From: Azospirillum baldaniorum
GTDB lineage: Bacteria; Pseudomonadota; Alphaproteobacteria; Azospirillales; Azospirillaceae
NCBI RefSeq assembly: GCF_003119195.2
Contig: NZ_CP022253.1
Location: 1,630,001-1,694,000, forward strand
Direction of reading: 5' to 3'
DNA length: 64,000 bases
Each line of letters opens with the position of its first letter. Position 1 is the stretch's first letter. The notes beneath the pieces are model-generated. The model did no database searches. It saw only the letters and a list, made by a program, of their open reading frames with translations, and was not told the origin of the DNA. This document shows positions 52,994-61,518 of the stretch, piece by piece. A program made the position numbers and the translations under genes.

Positions 52994-53461
52994 TCAGCGG
53001 CCGGGGCCGCGGTTGCGCGAGTCCTTGGCGGAGAAGCGCCCGACATTGCCGAGCATCTGTTCGAGGAAGCTCAGCTCGCGGCCGGCGGTGGGGGTGCTGC
53101 GATCGACGATGTCGATCTGCTGCCCGTCGGTGGCGTCGAGCTGCTTCATCTCCGTCACCACGCCGGCGTCGTCGAAATGGACGACGACGACACGGCGCTC
53201 CATCACGCTCGGCTGGAAGAAGGCGACCTTCTCCGTCTTCTGGCCGATGTAGTACCAGACATTCTGGTCGAAGGTTCCCACGGAGGTCGGCGTGCCGAGG
53301 ATGTCCGCCACATCCTCCCGCCGCGACTGGCCGGCCTTGATCTCGGCGATGCGGTCGGGGTCCGCCATGTTGCCGCGGGTCGCCACGGTGGGCGAGCACG
53401 CGGAGACGGCGAGACCCAGAAAGGCGAAGGCGCACAGCGCCGAAGGAATCGATCTCGTCAT
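52994..53461 (-). CDS. bamE: Outer-membrane protein assembly factor BamE (SmpA/OmlA lipoprotein)
   Basis: 155 residues from ATG 53461. The lipoprotein signal (IPSALCAFAFLGLAVSACSPT) has the lipobox VSAC. The mature domain shows the SmpA/OmlA pattern: PDRIAEIKAGQSRREDVADILGTPTSVGTFDQNVWYYIGQK and ERRVVVVHFDDAGVVTEMKQL. BamE helps the Bam complex insert beta-barrels such as TamA. The open frame continues upstream over the promoter region, which is a shadow. It is divergent from the cytochrome chaperone gene. Confidence 0.93.
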   Translation of the reverse strand: MTRSIPSALCAFAFLGLAVSACSPTVATRGNMADPDRIAEIKAGQSRREDVADILGTPTSVGTFDQNVWYYIGQKTEKVAFFQPSVMERRVVVVHFDDAGVVTEMKQLDATDGQQIDIVDRSTPTAGRELSFLEQMLGNVGRFSAKDSRNRGPGR

Positions 53462-53590
53462 GGTGCTCAGGCTATGATGGCGCGGGCGGACCGCCGGACC
53501 CTTGCGGCAGGCCGGACTCCGCCCGCAATGCCGGGACAATCGCATCGCGCGGTTTGTCCTGTCAACGAAACTCCGAGCGAGAGAGAAACC

Positions 53591-54154
53591 GTGCTTGACC
53601 GCCTGTTCCGGCGTCGGCGTGAAGCCCGCGCCGTCGCCGATTTCTATCTCACCATCGCAGCGCAGGCCCGCCTGCCGGCCTTCTACCGTGACCTTGGCGT
53701 TCCCGACACGCTGGACGGGCGCTTCGACATGGTGGTGCTTCACGTCTTCTTGGTGATGCGCCGCCTGAAGGGGCAGGGGACCGCCGCCGCGGACCGCTCG
53801 CGTCTGCTCTTCGAAGCGATGATCGACCATTTCGAGAAATCGCTGATGGAGCAGGGGGTGGGCGACAGCGGAGTCGGGCGGCGCATCAAGACCATGGCGC
53901 GCGGCATCGCCGGCCGGATCGAGGTCTATGACCGCGCGCTCGCCGCCGAAGACGGTGACGAGGGCGATGCGGCGTTGCAGGTTGCGCTCGACAACAACGT
54001 CTATGGCACCGCATCGGAGGTGCCGCCGCAGCGGCTGGCCGTCCTGGCGGCCTATGTCCGGCGCGAGGCCGCCGGGCTGGAGACGCAACCGCTGGAGTCG
54101 CTCATGGCCGGGGAGGTGCGCTTCGGTCCGCCACCCGGTGCCGGGACCGACTGA
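53591..54154 (+). CDS. Ubiquinol-cytochrome c chaperone (CBP3/UQCC1 family)
   Basis: 187 residues from GTG 53591 (GCGAGAGAGAAACC before it). Typical lines are DFYLTIAAQARLPAFYRDLGVPDTLDGRFDMVVLHVFLVMRRL and FEAMIDHFEKSLMEQGVGDSGVGRRIKTMARGIAGRIEVYDRAL, then LDNNVYGT. The family assists cytochrome b/bc1 complex assembly, in mitochondria as CBP3 and in alphaproteobacteria by homology. bamE-chaperone-yceD-rpmF-plsX-fabH order is common in this class. Confidence 0.92.
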   Translation: MLDRLFRRRREARAVADFYLTIAAQARLPAFYRDLGVPDTLDGRFDMVVLHVFLVMRRLKGQGTAAADRSRLLFEAMIDHFEKSLMEQGVGDSGVGRRIKTMARGIAGRIEVYDRALAAEDGDEGDAALQVALDNNVYGTASEVPPQRLAVLAAYVRREAAGLETQPLESLMAGEVRFGPPPGAGTD

Positions 54155-54285
54155 CCGCGTCCATCGAGTCTCTCCTTATTATAGGGGTGGCGATTGGACT
54201 TGCCTTTCCCGGCGTCCGGATTCATCTGACAGTGAGACGAAGGCGCCCGCTTCAGAACGGGCGCTGTGACAAGGAACTGCTCGAC

Positions 54286-54894
54286 ATGCGCAACACGACC
54301 CAGCCTTCCGCCAGCCCAGCACCGGAATTCTCGCGCATCGTCCGCGCCGACGCCGTCCATCGCGACGGCGATCTGGTCGAAACCATCGAGGCGACGGAAG
54401 CCGAGCGCAAGGCGCTGGCCGAACGGTTCGAACTGGAGGGAATCGAGCGGTTGACCGCCCGGGTCCGCCTGCGCTCCGTGCGCGGCGGCCAGATGGTGCG
54501 CGTCGAAGGGGAACTGGAAGCCGACGTGGTGCAGACCTGCGTCGTCACGCTGGAGCCGGTGCCCGCCCAGGTTTCCGACCGCTTCGGCGCGCTGTTCGCG
54601 CCGGAGTCGATGGTCCCCGGCGAGGAGGACGAGATCGAAATCGACCCGAACATCGCCGAGGAGGACATCCCGGAGGCCATGACCAACGGGCGGATCGACA
54701 TCGGTGAATTGACCGCCCAGCATTTGTCCCTGGCGCTCGACCCCTATCCTCATGCAGAAGGCGTGGCGTTCGACGGATACAGCGAAGGCGAAGAGGAGGA
54801 GGAGGCTGCGGCCCCCGCCGATGATGATGCCGGCGCCGATCCGGAGAAGCCGAACCCGTTCGCCGCGCTGGAACGTCTGAAACGACAGAATTGA
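54286..54894 (+). CDS. DUF177 (YceD) family protein
   Basis: 202 residues from ATG 54286 (AAGGAACTGC). The N-terminal half has FSRIVRADAVHRDGDLVETIEATEAERKALAERFEL; the middle contains GELEADVVQTCVVTLEPVPAQV, with one cysteine where others have a pair, and the end is strongly acidic (EGEEEEEAAAPADDDAGADPEKPNPF). YceD proteins are linked to 23S rRNA or L32 handling and normally precede rpmF, as here. A small GC stem (54243-54264) lies in its leader. Confidence 0.9.
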   Translation: MRNTTQPSASPAPEFSRIVRADAVHRDGDLVETIEATEAERKALAERFELEGIERLTARVRLRSVRGGQMVRVEGELEADVVQTCVVTLEPVPAQVSDRFGALFAPESMVPGEEDEIEIDPNIAEEDIPEAMTNGRIDIGELTAQHLSLALDPYPHAEGVAFDGYSEGEEEEEAAAPADDDAGADPEKPNPFAALERLKRQN

Positions 54895-54950
54895 GGGCGG
54901 AACGGGCTTGCCCTTCGGGGGCAATTGCCGTATTGAATGCCGCTCGCGTC

Positions 54951-54977
54951 AGGCGGCCCCTCTTCGGGCCGCCTTTT
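54951..54977 (+). terminator. Terminator-like hairpin between DUF177 and rpmF
   Basis: AGGCGGCCC (54951-54959) pairs with GGGCCGCCT (54966-54974), loop of six, followed by TTTT within 54974-54977. It lies 23 bases before the rpmF start, so it may reduce read-through from yceD into rpmF or act as a processing or stabilising stem. Confidence 0.65.
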
Positions 54978-54999
54978 ACAATGAAGAGAGTTTACGGCC

Positions 55000-55185
55000 A
55001 TGGCTGTTCCGAAGAAGAAGACCTCCAAGTCGCGCCGCAACATGCGTCGCTCGCACCACGCTCTCCCGACCTCGTCCTACGCCGAGTGCTCGAACTGCGG
55101 CGAGCTGAAGCGCCCGCACCATGTCTGCGGCTCTTGCGGTCACTACGACCAGCGCGAAGTGGTTCAGAGCGCTCCGGCGGCCTGA
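55000..55185 (+). CDS. rpmF: 50S ribosomal protein L32
   Basis: 61 residues: [21 protein letters not shown], then the zinc-ribbon CSNC (residues 30-33) and CGSCGHY. All four cysteines are kept, so this is the zinc-binding form of L32. It is the usual neighbour of yceD and plsX. The ribosome site is GAAGAGAG. Confidence 0.97.
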   Translation: MAVPKKKTSKSRRNMRRSHHALPTSSYAECSNCGELKRPHHVCGSCGHYDQREVVQSAPAA

Positions 55186-55234
55186 TGGCGGTTTGGTTGG
55201 CCGCCCTACGTCCTAGCCAGGGAGCCTGTCCGCG

Positions 55235-56287
55235 GTGAGCCAGCGCCTGACCATTGCCCTTGATGCTATGGGCGGTGACAAAGGACCCGACATGGTGATT
55301 GCCGGGGCGGATATCGCCCGCGAGCGTCACCCGCAGGTGCATTACCTGCTGTTCGGGGACACCGCCCGCATCGAGCCGCTGCTTGCGCAGCGGCCCGCCT
55401 TGAGAGCGGTGGCCGAGGTGCGCCACACCCCGGACGCCGTGGCCGGCGACGCCAAGCCGTCGGTCGCGCTGCGCGCCGGACGCCAGTCGAGCATGCGTCT
55501 CGCCATCGACTCGGTGGCGGGCGGACAAGCCGCCTGTGTGGTCTCCGCCGGCAACACCGGCGCGCTCATGGCCATGGCCAAGTTCGTGCTGAAGACGATT
55601 CCCGGAATCGACCGTCCGGCCATCGCCTCCTTCTTCCCGACCCTGCGCGGGGAGAGCGTCATGCTCGACCTCGGCGCCAACACCGAATGCCAGCCCGAGA
55701 ACCTCGTGCAGTTCGCCGTGATGGGCGCGGTCTTCGCGCGCACCGCGCTGAACCTTTCCGAGCCGACCATCGGCGTGCTGAACATCGGTTCGGAGGAGGT
55801 GAAGGGGAACGAGGTGGTGCGCGCCGCCGCGACCCGTCTGCGCGAAATGCCGCTGCCGGGGCGTTTCCATGGATTCGTCGAGGGCAACGACATCGCCACC
55901 GGCACGGTGGACGTGATCGTCACCGACGGCTTCACCGGCAACGTCGCCCTGAAGACCGCCGAAGGCACGGCGAAGCTCTTCACGGAGTTCCTGCGCCGGA
56001 CGTTCCAGTCCTCCTGGACGGCGCGTCTCGGCTACCTGCTGGCCCGCGGGGCCTTCAAGCGGTTGAAGCAGCGCACCGATCCGCGCCGCTACAACGGCGC
56101 CATGTTCCTGGGCCTGCGCGGCGTCTGCGTGAAGAGCCACGGGGGCACCGACGCCATCGGGTTCGCCAACGCCATCGGTGTGGCCTACAATCTGGCGGCA
56201 AACGGTTTCAACGACCGAATCAAGGAAGAGATGCAGCGTCTCGCCGACGCCAAGCCTCTTCCCGACACGAAGGCGGCGGCGGTCTAA
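55235..56287 (+). CDS. plsX: Phosphate acyltransferase PlsX
   Basis: 350 residues from GTG 55235. Moves acyl groups from acyl-ACP to phosphate for phosphatidic acid synthesis with PlsY. It begins [24 protein letters not shown] and shows [43 protein letters not shown] and [28 protein letters not shown]. Cytoplasmic, peripheral to the membrane. It is followed four bases later by fabH. Confidence 0.96.
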   Translation: MSQRLTIALDAMGGDKGPDMVIAGADIARERHPQVHYLLFGDTARIEPLLAQRPALRAVAEVRHTPDAVAGDAKPSVALRAGRQSSMRLAIDSVAGGQAACVVSAGNTGALMAMAKFVLKTIPGIDRPAIASFFPTLRGESVMLDLGANTECQPENLVQFAVMGAVFARTALNLSEPTIGVLNIGSEEVKGNEVVRAAATRLREMPLPGRFHGFVEGNDIATGTVDVIVTDGFTGNVALKTAEGTAKLFTEFLRRTFQSSWTARLGYLLARGAFKRLKQRTDPRRYNGAMFLGLRGVCVKSHGGTDAIGFANAIGVAYNLAANGFNDRIKEEMQRLADAKPLPDTKAAAV

Positions 56288-56291
56288 CATC

Positions 56292-57263
56292 ATGGTCAAG
56301 CGTTCCCGAGTTCTCGGCTGCGGTTCCTACCTCCCGGCCAACGTCGTCACGAATCGCGATCTTGAAGCCCGCGTGGACACCTCGGACGAGTGGATCGTCC
56401 AGCGCACCGGCATCAAGTCGCGCCACATCGCCGCCGACGGGGAACTGACCTCCGACCTTGCCATCGCCGCGGCGACCCGCGCGCTGGAGCATGCCGGGGT
56501 GGACGCCGCCAGCATCGACTGCATCGTGCTGGCGACGACGACTCCGGACAACACCTTCCCGGCGACCGCGACGAAGGTGCAGGCGGCGCTGGGGACCAAG
56601 GGCTTCGCGCTGGACATCCAGGCGGTGTGCGCCGGCTTCGTCTACGCCATGTCGATCGCCGACAATTTCATCCGCATCGGGCAGGCCAACCGCGCCCTGG
56701 TCATCGGCGCGGAGACCTTCTCCCGCCTGCTCGACTGGAAGGACCGCACCACCTGCGTCCTGTTCGGCGACGGCGCGGGGGCCGTGGTGATGGACGGCTA
56801 CGACGCCGCCGGGACCTCGGCGGACCGCGGCGTTTTGTCCACCCACCTGCATTCGGACGGCGCCCAGTACGGGCTGCTCTACGTCGATGGCGGCCCGTCC
56901 ACCACCGGCACGGCGGGGCATGTGCGGATGAACGGCCAGGACGTGTTCCGCCACGCCGTCAGCAAGCTGTCCTCGGTCGTCGAGGAGGCGCTGGCGGCCA
57001 ACGGTCTGGAGCCTTCGGCGGTGGATTGGCTGGTGCCGCACCAAGCCAACCAGCGGATCATCGACGGCATCGCCCGCAAGCTCAAACTGCCGTCCGACAA
57101 GGTCGTGCTGACGGTGGACCGCCATGGCAACACCTCCGCCGCCTCGATCCCGCTGGCGCTGTGCGAGGCGGTGCATGACGGCCGCGTGAAGCGCGGCGAC
57201 CTGATCCTCATGGAAGCCATCGGCGGTGGCCTGACCTGGGGCGCCGCGATGGTGCGCTGGTAA
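56292..57263 (+). CDS. fabH: Beta-ketoacyl-ACP synthase III
   Basis: 323 residues from ATG 56292. Starts fatty-acid synthesis by condensing acetyl-CoA with malonyl-ACP. Catalytic residues: Cys113 in [12 protein letters not shown], His in [17 protein letters not shown] and Asn in [35 protein letters not shown] is the usual N-terminal signature. It lies directly behind plsX. Confidence 0.97.
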   Translation: MVKRSRVLGCGSYLPANVVTNRDLEARVDTSDEWIVQRTGIKSRHIAADGELTSDLAIAAATRALEHAGVDAASIDCIVLATTTPDNTFPATATKVQAALGTKGFALDIQAVCAGFVYAMSIADNFIRIGQANRALVIGAETFSRLLDWKDRTTCVLFGDGAGAVVMDGYDAAGTSADRGVLSTHLHSDGAQYGLLYVDGGPSTTGTAGHVRMNGQDVFRHAVSKLSSVVEEALAANGLEPSAVDWLVPHQANQRIIDGIARKLKLPSDKVVLTVDRHGNTSAASIPLALCEAVHDGRVKRGDLILMEAIGGGLTWGAAMVRW

Positions 57264-57339
57264 GCGGCGCGCCCGCTTCGTTTTTCCGCAGAGTGGCGTT
57301 TGCTGCGCTGCTCACAACGACGCGATCCAAGCTTTTGAA

Positions 57340-57368
57340 TTGACCGGGTTCTTTCCCCGGATTACGGT
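57340..57368 (+). promoter_or_regulatory. Candidate sigma-70 promoter of ihfA
   Basis: TTGACC (57340-57345), 17-base spacer, TACGGT (57363-57368). The IHF start follows 34 bases later with a G-rich ribosome site. Suggests that ihfA can be transcribed separately from plsX-fabH. Confidence 0.5.
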
Positions 57369-57401
57369 TTTTCCCCTATGGTTTCGGGGGGGAAGCGAAC
57401 C

Positions 57402-57740
57402 ATGTCACAGAACACCGTCACCCGCGCGCAGCTCAGCGAGGCGGTCTACCAAGAGGTCGGCCTGTCGCGCAACGAATCCGCCGATCTGGTCGAAAGCGTC
57501 CTGGAGGAGATCTCCGACGCCCTGGCCCGCGGCGAGATGGTCAAGATCTCGTCCTTCGGCAGTTTCCAGATCCGGCAGAAGGGGCAGCGGGTCGGCCGCA
57601 ACCCGAAGACCGGCGAAGAGGTTCCGATCCTGCCCAGGCGCGTCCTGGTCTTCCGGGCGAGCCACGTCCTGAAGAACCGCATCAACGAGGTTGTTGAGGC
57701 GGAGGAAGCCGAGGCGCAGCGCGTGAAGGCGGTCTCCTGA
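57402..57740 (+). CDS. ihfA: Integration host factor subunit alpha
   Basis: 112 residues from ATG 57402, after GGGGGGGAAGCG (the frame is open from 57378). HU/IHF fold with [73 protein letters not shown], including the DNA-bending proline in the arm. IHF bends DNA at specific sites and compacts the nucleoid. The fabH-ihfA-merR order is typical of alphaproteobacteria. Confidence 0.95.
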   Translation: MSQNTVTRAQLSEAVYQEVGLSRNESADLVESVLEEISDALARGEMVKISSFGSFQIRQKGQRVGRNPKTGEEVPILPRRVLVFRASHVLKNRINEVVEAEEAEAQRVKAVS

Positions 57741-57780
57741 TCCGCCGCCCGCACCGGCCGACAACAAGGGTTTCCCGGAT

Positions 57781-58284
57781 ATGAAGGCGCGCGGCCCCAC
57801 GAAGTCCGCCACGGCGTTCCGCACGATCAGCGAGGTGTCGTCCGACCTGGACGTGCCCCAGCATGTGCTGCGTTTCTGGGAAGGCAAGTTCCCGCAGCTC
57901 CGTCCGCTCAAGCGCGGTGGAGGGCGGCGCTACTACCGCCCGGAAGACGTGGACCTGCTGCGGCAGATTCAGAACCTGCTGTATGGCGAAGGCTACACGA
58001 TCAAGGGTGTTCAGCGCCTCCTGAAGGACGGGAAGGTGGACGACGATCCGGACAGCCGGAGGGTGGAGGAAAGGCCGGAAGAACCGGATGTCGTCGACAC
58101 CTTCGAGGCCATTCCGGACGAAGCGGCGGTGGCTTTGCTCGACGGGGAGGAGGGCGCTCCGGACGTTGCGCTCGATGGCCTGTCGGACACCATCCGGCAG
58201 GCCATCGCCCAGGCGCTCGACGAGTTGAAGGAGGCTCGCCTTCTGCTCGCGGTGGGAGAGGATAAAGAAATTCGAGAGGTGTGA
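57781..58284 (+). CDS. MerR family transcriptional regulator
   Basis: 167 residues. The winged-helix N-terminus shows [73 protein letters not shown]. Instead of metal-binding cysteines it has a long acidic linker (about 80-120) and a short C-terminal helix ([21 protein letters not shown]). This MerR branch regularly sits behind ihfA; the ligand and targets are unknown. The start at 57781 follows TTTCCCGGAT, a weak ribosome site. Confidence 0.9.
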   Translation: MKARGPTKSATAFRTISEVSSDLDVPQHVLRFWEGKFPQLRPLKRGGGRRYYRPEDVDLLRQIQNLLYGEGYTIKGVQRLLKDGKVDDDPDSRRVEERPEEPDVVDTFEAIPDEAAVALLDGEEGAPDVALDGLSDTIRQAIAQALDELKEARLLLAVGEDKEIREV

Positions 58285-58304
58285 AAAAAAGTGAACTGTA
58301 GCGC

Positions 58305-58333
58305 TTGCGTTGGACCAAGGTCCCGGCTATAGT
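58305..58333 (+). promoter_or_regulatory. Promoter of the tRNA-Pro gene
   Basis: TTGCGT (58305-58310), exact 17-base spacer, TATAGT (58328-58333). Transcription would start near 58340, about 30 bases before the mature tRNA. Confidence 0.8.
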
Positions 58334-58369
58334 CCCGCTCCCTTCCAGAACGAAGGGCGGTCCGTCGAA

Positions 58370-58446
58370 CGGAGCGTAGCGCAGCCTGGTAGCGCATCAG
58401 ACTGGGGGTCTGGGGGTCGCAGGTTCAAATCCTGTCGCTCCGACCA
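58370..58446 (+). tRNA. tRNA-Pro (anticodon GGG)
   Basis: 77 bases including an encoded CCA. The acceptor stem CGGAGCG (58370-58376) pairs with CGCTCCG (58436-58442); the D-arm GTAGCGCAGCCTGGTAGCGC, anticodon arm TCAGA-CTGGGGG-TCTGG with GGG at positions 34-36, and T-arm GCAGGTTCAAATCCTGT are all visible. It closely follows E. coli tRNA-Pro(GGG). It reads CCC (and CCU by wobble) codons, which are frequent in this GC-rich genome. A promoter and a terminator flank it, so it is its own transcription unit. Confidence 0.97.
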
Positions 58447-58460
58447 ATGTTCTGGAAGAT

Positions 58461-58502
58461 GAAAAGGCCTTGGAGCTGATCGGCTCCAAGGCCTTTTCTT
58501 TT
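58461..58502 (+). terminator. Terminator after tRNA-Pro
   Basis: A 16-bp perfect stem (GAAAAGGCCTTGGAGC 58461-58476 with its complement 58483-58498), loop of six, then TTTTGC. Also capable of serving the convergent antiporter gene. Confidence 0.93.
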
Positions 58503-58586
58503 GCTTTTCTCCAACGGCCGGTTTGCGGAAGCCGCCGGGCCTCTGCTGGAGAGGCCGGCGGTGGTTCCATTGCAATGCGCGCCCGC

Positions 58587-60365
58587 TCAGGCGGCGCTTT
58601 CCGATGCGGCCACGGCCTCGTCGGTGGCGGCGTCCTGCTGGTTCATCTTGCGCCGTTGCGCGGCCATGTCGATCAGGGCGGTGCGCAACGCCGGATGGCG
58701 GGCGGTGAATTGGTTGAAGTCGCGCCGCTCCAGCACCTGGAACTGGCAGTAATCGACCGCGGCGACGTCGGCGTTGCGCCGCTGGCCGCTCAGCAGGGCC
58801 ATCTCGCCGAACATCGTGCCGGCGCCCAGGCGGATGGTCTGGCCCTCCATGAGCACCTCCACGGCGCCGGAGGCGATGAAGTACATGGCGTTGGCGCGGT
58901 CGCCCTTGCGGATGATGCGCTCGCCGGGCACCGCCGACTTGGGCCGGAACAGCATCATCAGCCGCTCCTGCTCATGGGCGTCCAGCAGCGACAGCACCGG
59001 GAAGGTCTTGGCGAGCGCCTGGATCTGCAGGTCGTGCTCCTTCTCGCGCTCCTCCGCTTGGTGGCGGGCGTCGGCGAGGCTGCTCTGGAGCTGCTCGAAC
59101 TGCTCCCAGCCATAAGGCGGCACGCCGGCGGCGCGCTTGGCCTGGAGATGCTTGCGCAGCGCCGCGACGGCCGCGAAGACCGCCGGATTCAACGTGATCG
59201 ACAGCAGCGCTCCGGCCAGCACGAGGTCGCGCCCTTCCTCCGGCAACAGGCCGAGCGACATGCCCAGCCCGACGAGGATGAAGGAGAATTCACCGATCTG
59301 CGCGAGGCTGGCCGACACCGCCAGACCCATGCCCACCGGGAAGCGCAGCAGGATCACGATGCCGAAGGCGATCAGCGACTTGCCGACCACGATCAGGGCT
59401 ACCACGGCGATGACCGCCAGCGGGTCGCGCAGCAGGATCGACGGGTCGAACAGCATGCCGACCGACACGAAGAACAGAACGGCGAATGCGTCCTGCAACG
59501 GCATCGAATCGGTGGCCGCCTTGTGGCTGAAGCGCGACTCGTTCAGCACCACGCCGGCGAAGAAGGCGCCCAGCGCGAAGGACACGCCGAACAGCACCGC
59601 CGAGCCGTAGGCGACGCCGAGCGCGATGGCGAGAACGGACAGGGTGAACAGCTCGCGCGAGCCGGTGCGCGCCACGTTGGTCAGAATCACCGGAACGACG
59701 CGCGGGCCGAGCACGATCGCCAGAACGGAGAAGGCCGCCACCTTGCCCAGCGTCAGGGCCAGCGTCAGCCAGATCGGACCGTCCGAGCCGGCGCCATGGC
59801 CCCCGGCGGCGCCCCCAGTGGTGCCCGGCGCGTGGCCGCCCAGGACCTCCGCCAGGGCCGGCAGCAGGACGAGCGCCAGGACCATCGCGAGATCCTCGAC
59901 AATCAGCCAGCCGACCGCCACGCGGCCTTCGGCGGTGTTCAGCATGTCGCGCTCTTCCAGGGCCTTCAGCAGCACGACCGTGCTCGCCACCGACAGGCTG
60001 AGGCCCAGCACGAGGCCGGCGCCGAGACTCCAGCCCCACAGCCAGGCCAGCCCGACGCCCAGCGCGGTGGCGAGGCCGATCTGGCCGACCGCGCCGGGAA
60101 TGGCGATTTTCCGGACCGCCAGCAGATCCGAGGGCGAGAAATGAAGACCGACGCCGAACATCAGGAGAATGACGCCGATCTCGGCCAACTGGGCGGCCAG
60201 GGCACCGTCGGCGACGAAGCCCGGCGTGAAGGGACCGATGATGACGCCGGCGACCAGATAACCGACGAGGGGAGGCAAGCGAATGCGGTCGGCGAGGTAT
60301 CCGAATATGAAGGCCAACCCGAATGCGATGGCGATCATTGAAATAAGCGGAACGTCATGGGACAT
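58587..60365 (-). CDS. CPA2-type cation:proton antiporter with C-terminal cyclic-nucleotide-binding domain
   Basis: 592 residues. The first about 390 residues form the 12-13 helix CPA2 exchanger (AFGLAFIFGYLADRIRLPPLVGYLVAGVIIGPFTPGF, VGLHFSPSDLLAVRKIAIPGAVGQ, WLIVEDLAMVLALVLLPAL with the Glu-Asp pair). After a coiled segment (LQSSLADARHQAEEREKEHDLQ) comes a cNMP-type jelly roll with GERIIRKGDRANAMYFIASGAVEV and MFGEMALLSGQRRNADVAA. This replaces the TrkA/RCK domain usual for KefB/YbaL. It should exchange K+ or Na+ for H+ across the inner membrane. Confidence 0.92.
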   Translation of the reverse strand: MSHDVPLISMIAIAFGLAFIFGYLADRIRLPPLVGYLVAGVIIGPFTPGFVADGALAAQLAEIGVILLMFGVGLHFSPSDLLAVRKIAIPGAVGQIGLATALGVGLAWLWGWSLGAGLVLGLSLSVASTVVLLKALEERDMLNTAEGRVAVGWLIVEDLAMVLALVLLPALAEVLGGHAPGTTGGAAGGHGAGSDGPIWLTLALTLGKVAAFSVLAIVLGPRVVPVILTNVARTGSRELFTLSVLAIALGVAYGSAVLFGVSFALGAFFAGVVLNESRFSHKAATDSMPLQDAFAVLFFVSVGMLFDPSILLRDPLAVIAVVALIVVGKSLIAFGIVILLRFPVGMGLAVSASLAQIGEFSFILVGLGMSLGLLPEEGRDLVLAGALLSITLNPAVFAAVAALRKHLQAKRAAGVPPYGWEQFEQLQSSLADARHQAEEREKEHDLQIQALAKTFPVLSLLDAHEQERLMMLFRPKSAVPGERIIRKGDRANAMYFIASGAVEVLMEGQTIRLGAGTMFGEMALLSGQRRNADVAAVDYCQFQVLERRDFNQFTARHPALRTALIDMAAQRRKMNQQDAATDEAVAASESAA

Positions 60366-60627
60366 GCGAAAATCCTGGCTGCATCGGCGCGATGCCGCAT
60401 AGTACGGATTTTGCTGGTGCTTGTGGGGGGAGTCGTCGGGATTTTTTCCAGTCTCGCGCTCGCTTTTTCGGGAACTGAAACGCGATTTGCGCGAATTCCC
60501 CTCAATTGCCCAATGACTCGGCGCCGGGTGGGAAACGCGGTGTGACCTTGCTGGCCCGCCGCGATCAAGGGGTGGATAAGCGGGGCGGGGCCGCTATGCT
60601 TCGCCGGGCGAAGGTGAGGTGGGGAGC

Positions 60628-60966
60628 ATGGCGAGCAAAAGACGGAAGGCATCAAGGAAGGCGGGCCGGGGTCGTCTGGGAACGGGGCGTCCGCTGGCGG
60701 GCGAATCGATGGTTCTGGAGGGACGGGCGGCGCGCCCGCCGGTTCGGACGGCTTCCGCCACGCGCAGCCGGAGCGTGGCGAAGCGCGCCCTGTCCCTGGA
60801 TGGCGATTCGGGGGCGTTTCTCGGACCCGAGCAGCAGTATCTGCTGAAGAAGCGCCAGGAGGTCGAGCGGCGCGAGGCCCGGTTGCGGCGCACCGTCGGC
60901 GGTGTGCTGGCTGCGGTCGTGGCTGGGGCTGCGGCCGGGCTCTTCTGGCTGTTCGGCGGAATGTGA
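60628..60966 (+). CDS. Small basic protein with a C-terminal membrane anchor
   Basis: 112 residues from ATG 60628 (AGGTGGGGAG in front). The first 85 residues are very basic and polar (ASKRRKASRKAGRGRLGTGR, then KKRQEVERREARLRRTVG), and the last 25 (GVLAAVVAGAAAGLFWLFGGM) are one membrane helix. A tail-anchored topology with the basic part in the cytoplasm follows. It has no recognised family and no neighbour on the same strand within 2 kb. The 262-base gap before it is the promoter region it shares with the divergent antiporter. Confidence 0.7.
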   Translation: MASKRRKASRKAGRGRLGTGRPLAGESMVLEGRAARPPVRTASATRSRSVAKRALSLDGDSGAFLGPEQQYLLKKRQEVERREARLRRTVGGVLAAVVAGAAAGLFWLFGGM

Positions 60967-61020
60967 GCCGCGCGGCGCCCGCTCCCATGAAATTGGAACG
61001 CGGGCGCGGCGCGAAGCGTA

Positions 61021-61518
61021 TCAGGACCCCAGGCGGCGGCGCAGGAGCGACAGCGGCTGCGGGTCGTCCAGCGACGGCTGGAAAGCGACGGTGATCTCCG
61101 TCAGGGCGTGCGCCCAGCTCTCCGGGTTGGTGTTCTCCGGCGCCTCGGCGGAGGTGAAGCCGGTGCGCAGGAGGAAGCGGTACTGGTCGGGGATGACGTG
61201 CCCGACGGCCCGGATTTCACCCTGATAACCGAAGCGCTCCCGCAGCTCGCGCGCGGTGGAGAAGCCGCGGCCGTCGCGGAACTTCGGGAACTCGATCGCC
61301 ACCAAGGCGAAGCGGTCCAGGTCCGGCGCGATGGCCGGGGCCAGGGTCCCGCTCTTGACCCGGACGCCGAGCGCCGCGTTGCGCCCGTCGAAGCTCGCGC
61401 GCTCCGCCTGCCAGCGCTCGAAGGTGACGACGGCGGGGCGGTCGGCGGGAACCGGCTCGCCGTCGGCGACCGCGACCCACTCGTCCTCGACGATGCGGCC
61501 GTCCTTAATGAGCGGCAT
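61021..61518 (-). CDS. DUF934 protein of the sulfite-reduction locus
   Basis: 165 residues: MPLIKDGRIVEDEWVAVADGEPVPADRPAVVTFERW, then VEIFPKFRDGRGFS-like AIEFPKFRDGRGFSTARELRERFGYQGEIRAVGHVIPDQYRFLLRTGF, the family hallmark. DUF934 genes regularly follow cysI and precede cysH in alpha- and betaproteobacteria; the biochemical role is not known. It overlaps cysI by 14 bases, showing a common message. The next gene at 60966 is convergent, so cysH is not directly downstream. Confidence 0.9.
   Translation of the reverse strand: MPLIKDGRIVEDEWVAVADGEPVPADRPAVVTFERWQAERASFDGRNAALGVRVKSGTLAPAIAPDLDRFALVAIEFPKFRDGRGFSTARELRERFGYQGEIRAVGHVIPDQYRFLLRTGFTSAEAPENTNPESWAHALTEITVAFQPSLDDPQPLSLLRRRLGS

Noticed and set aside
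60357..60545. A 62-codon plus-strand frame with a hydrophobic segment at the antiporter start
   Set aside because: It overlaps the antiporter start codon region and has no ribosome site; the hydrophobic stretch comes from AT-rich promoter DNA.
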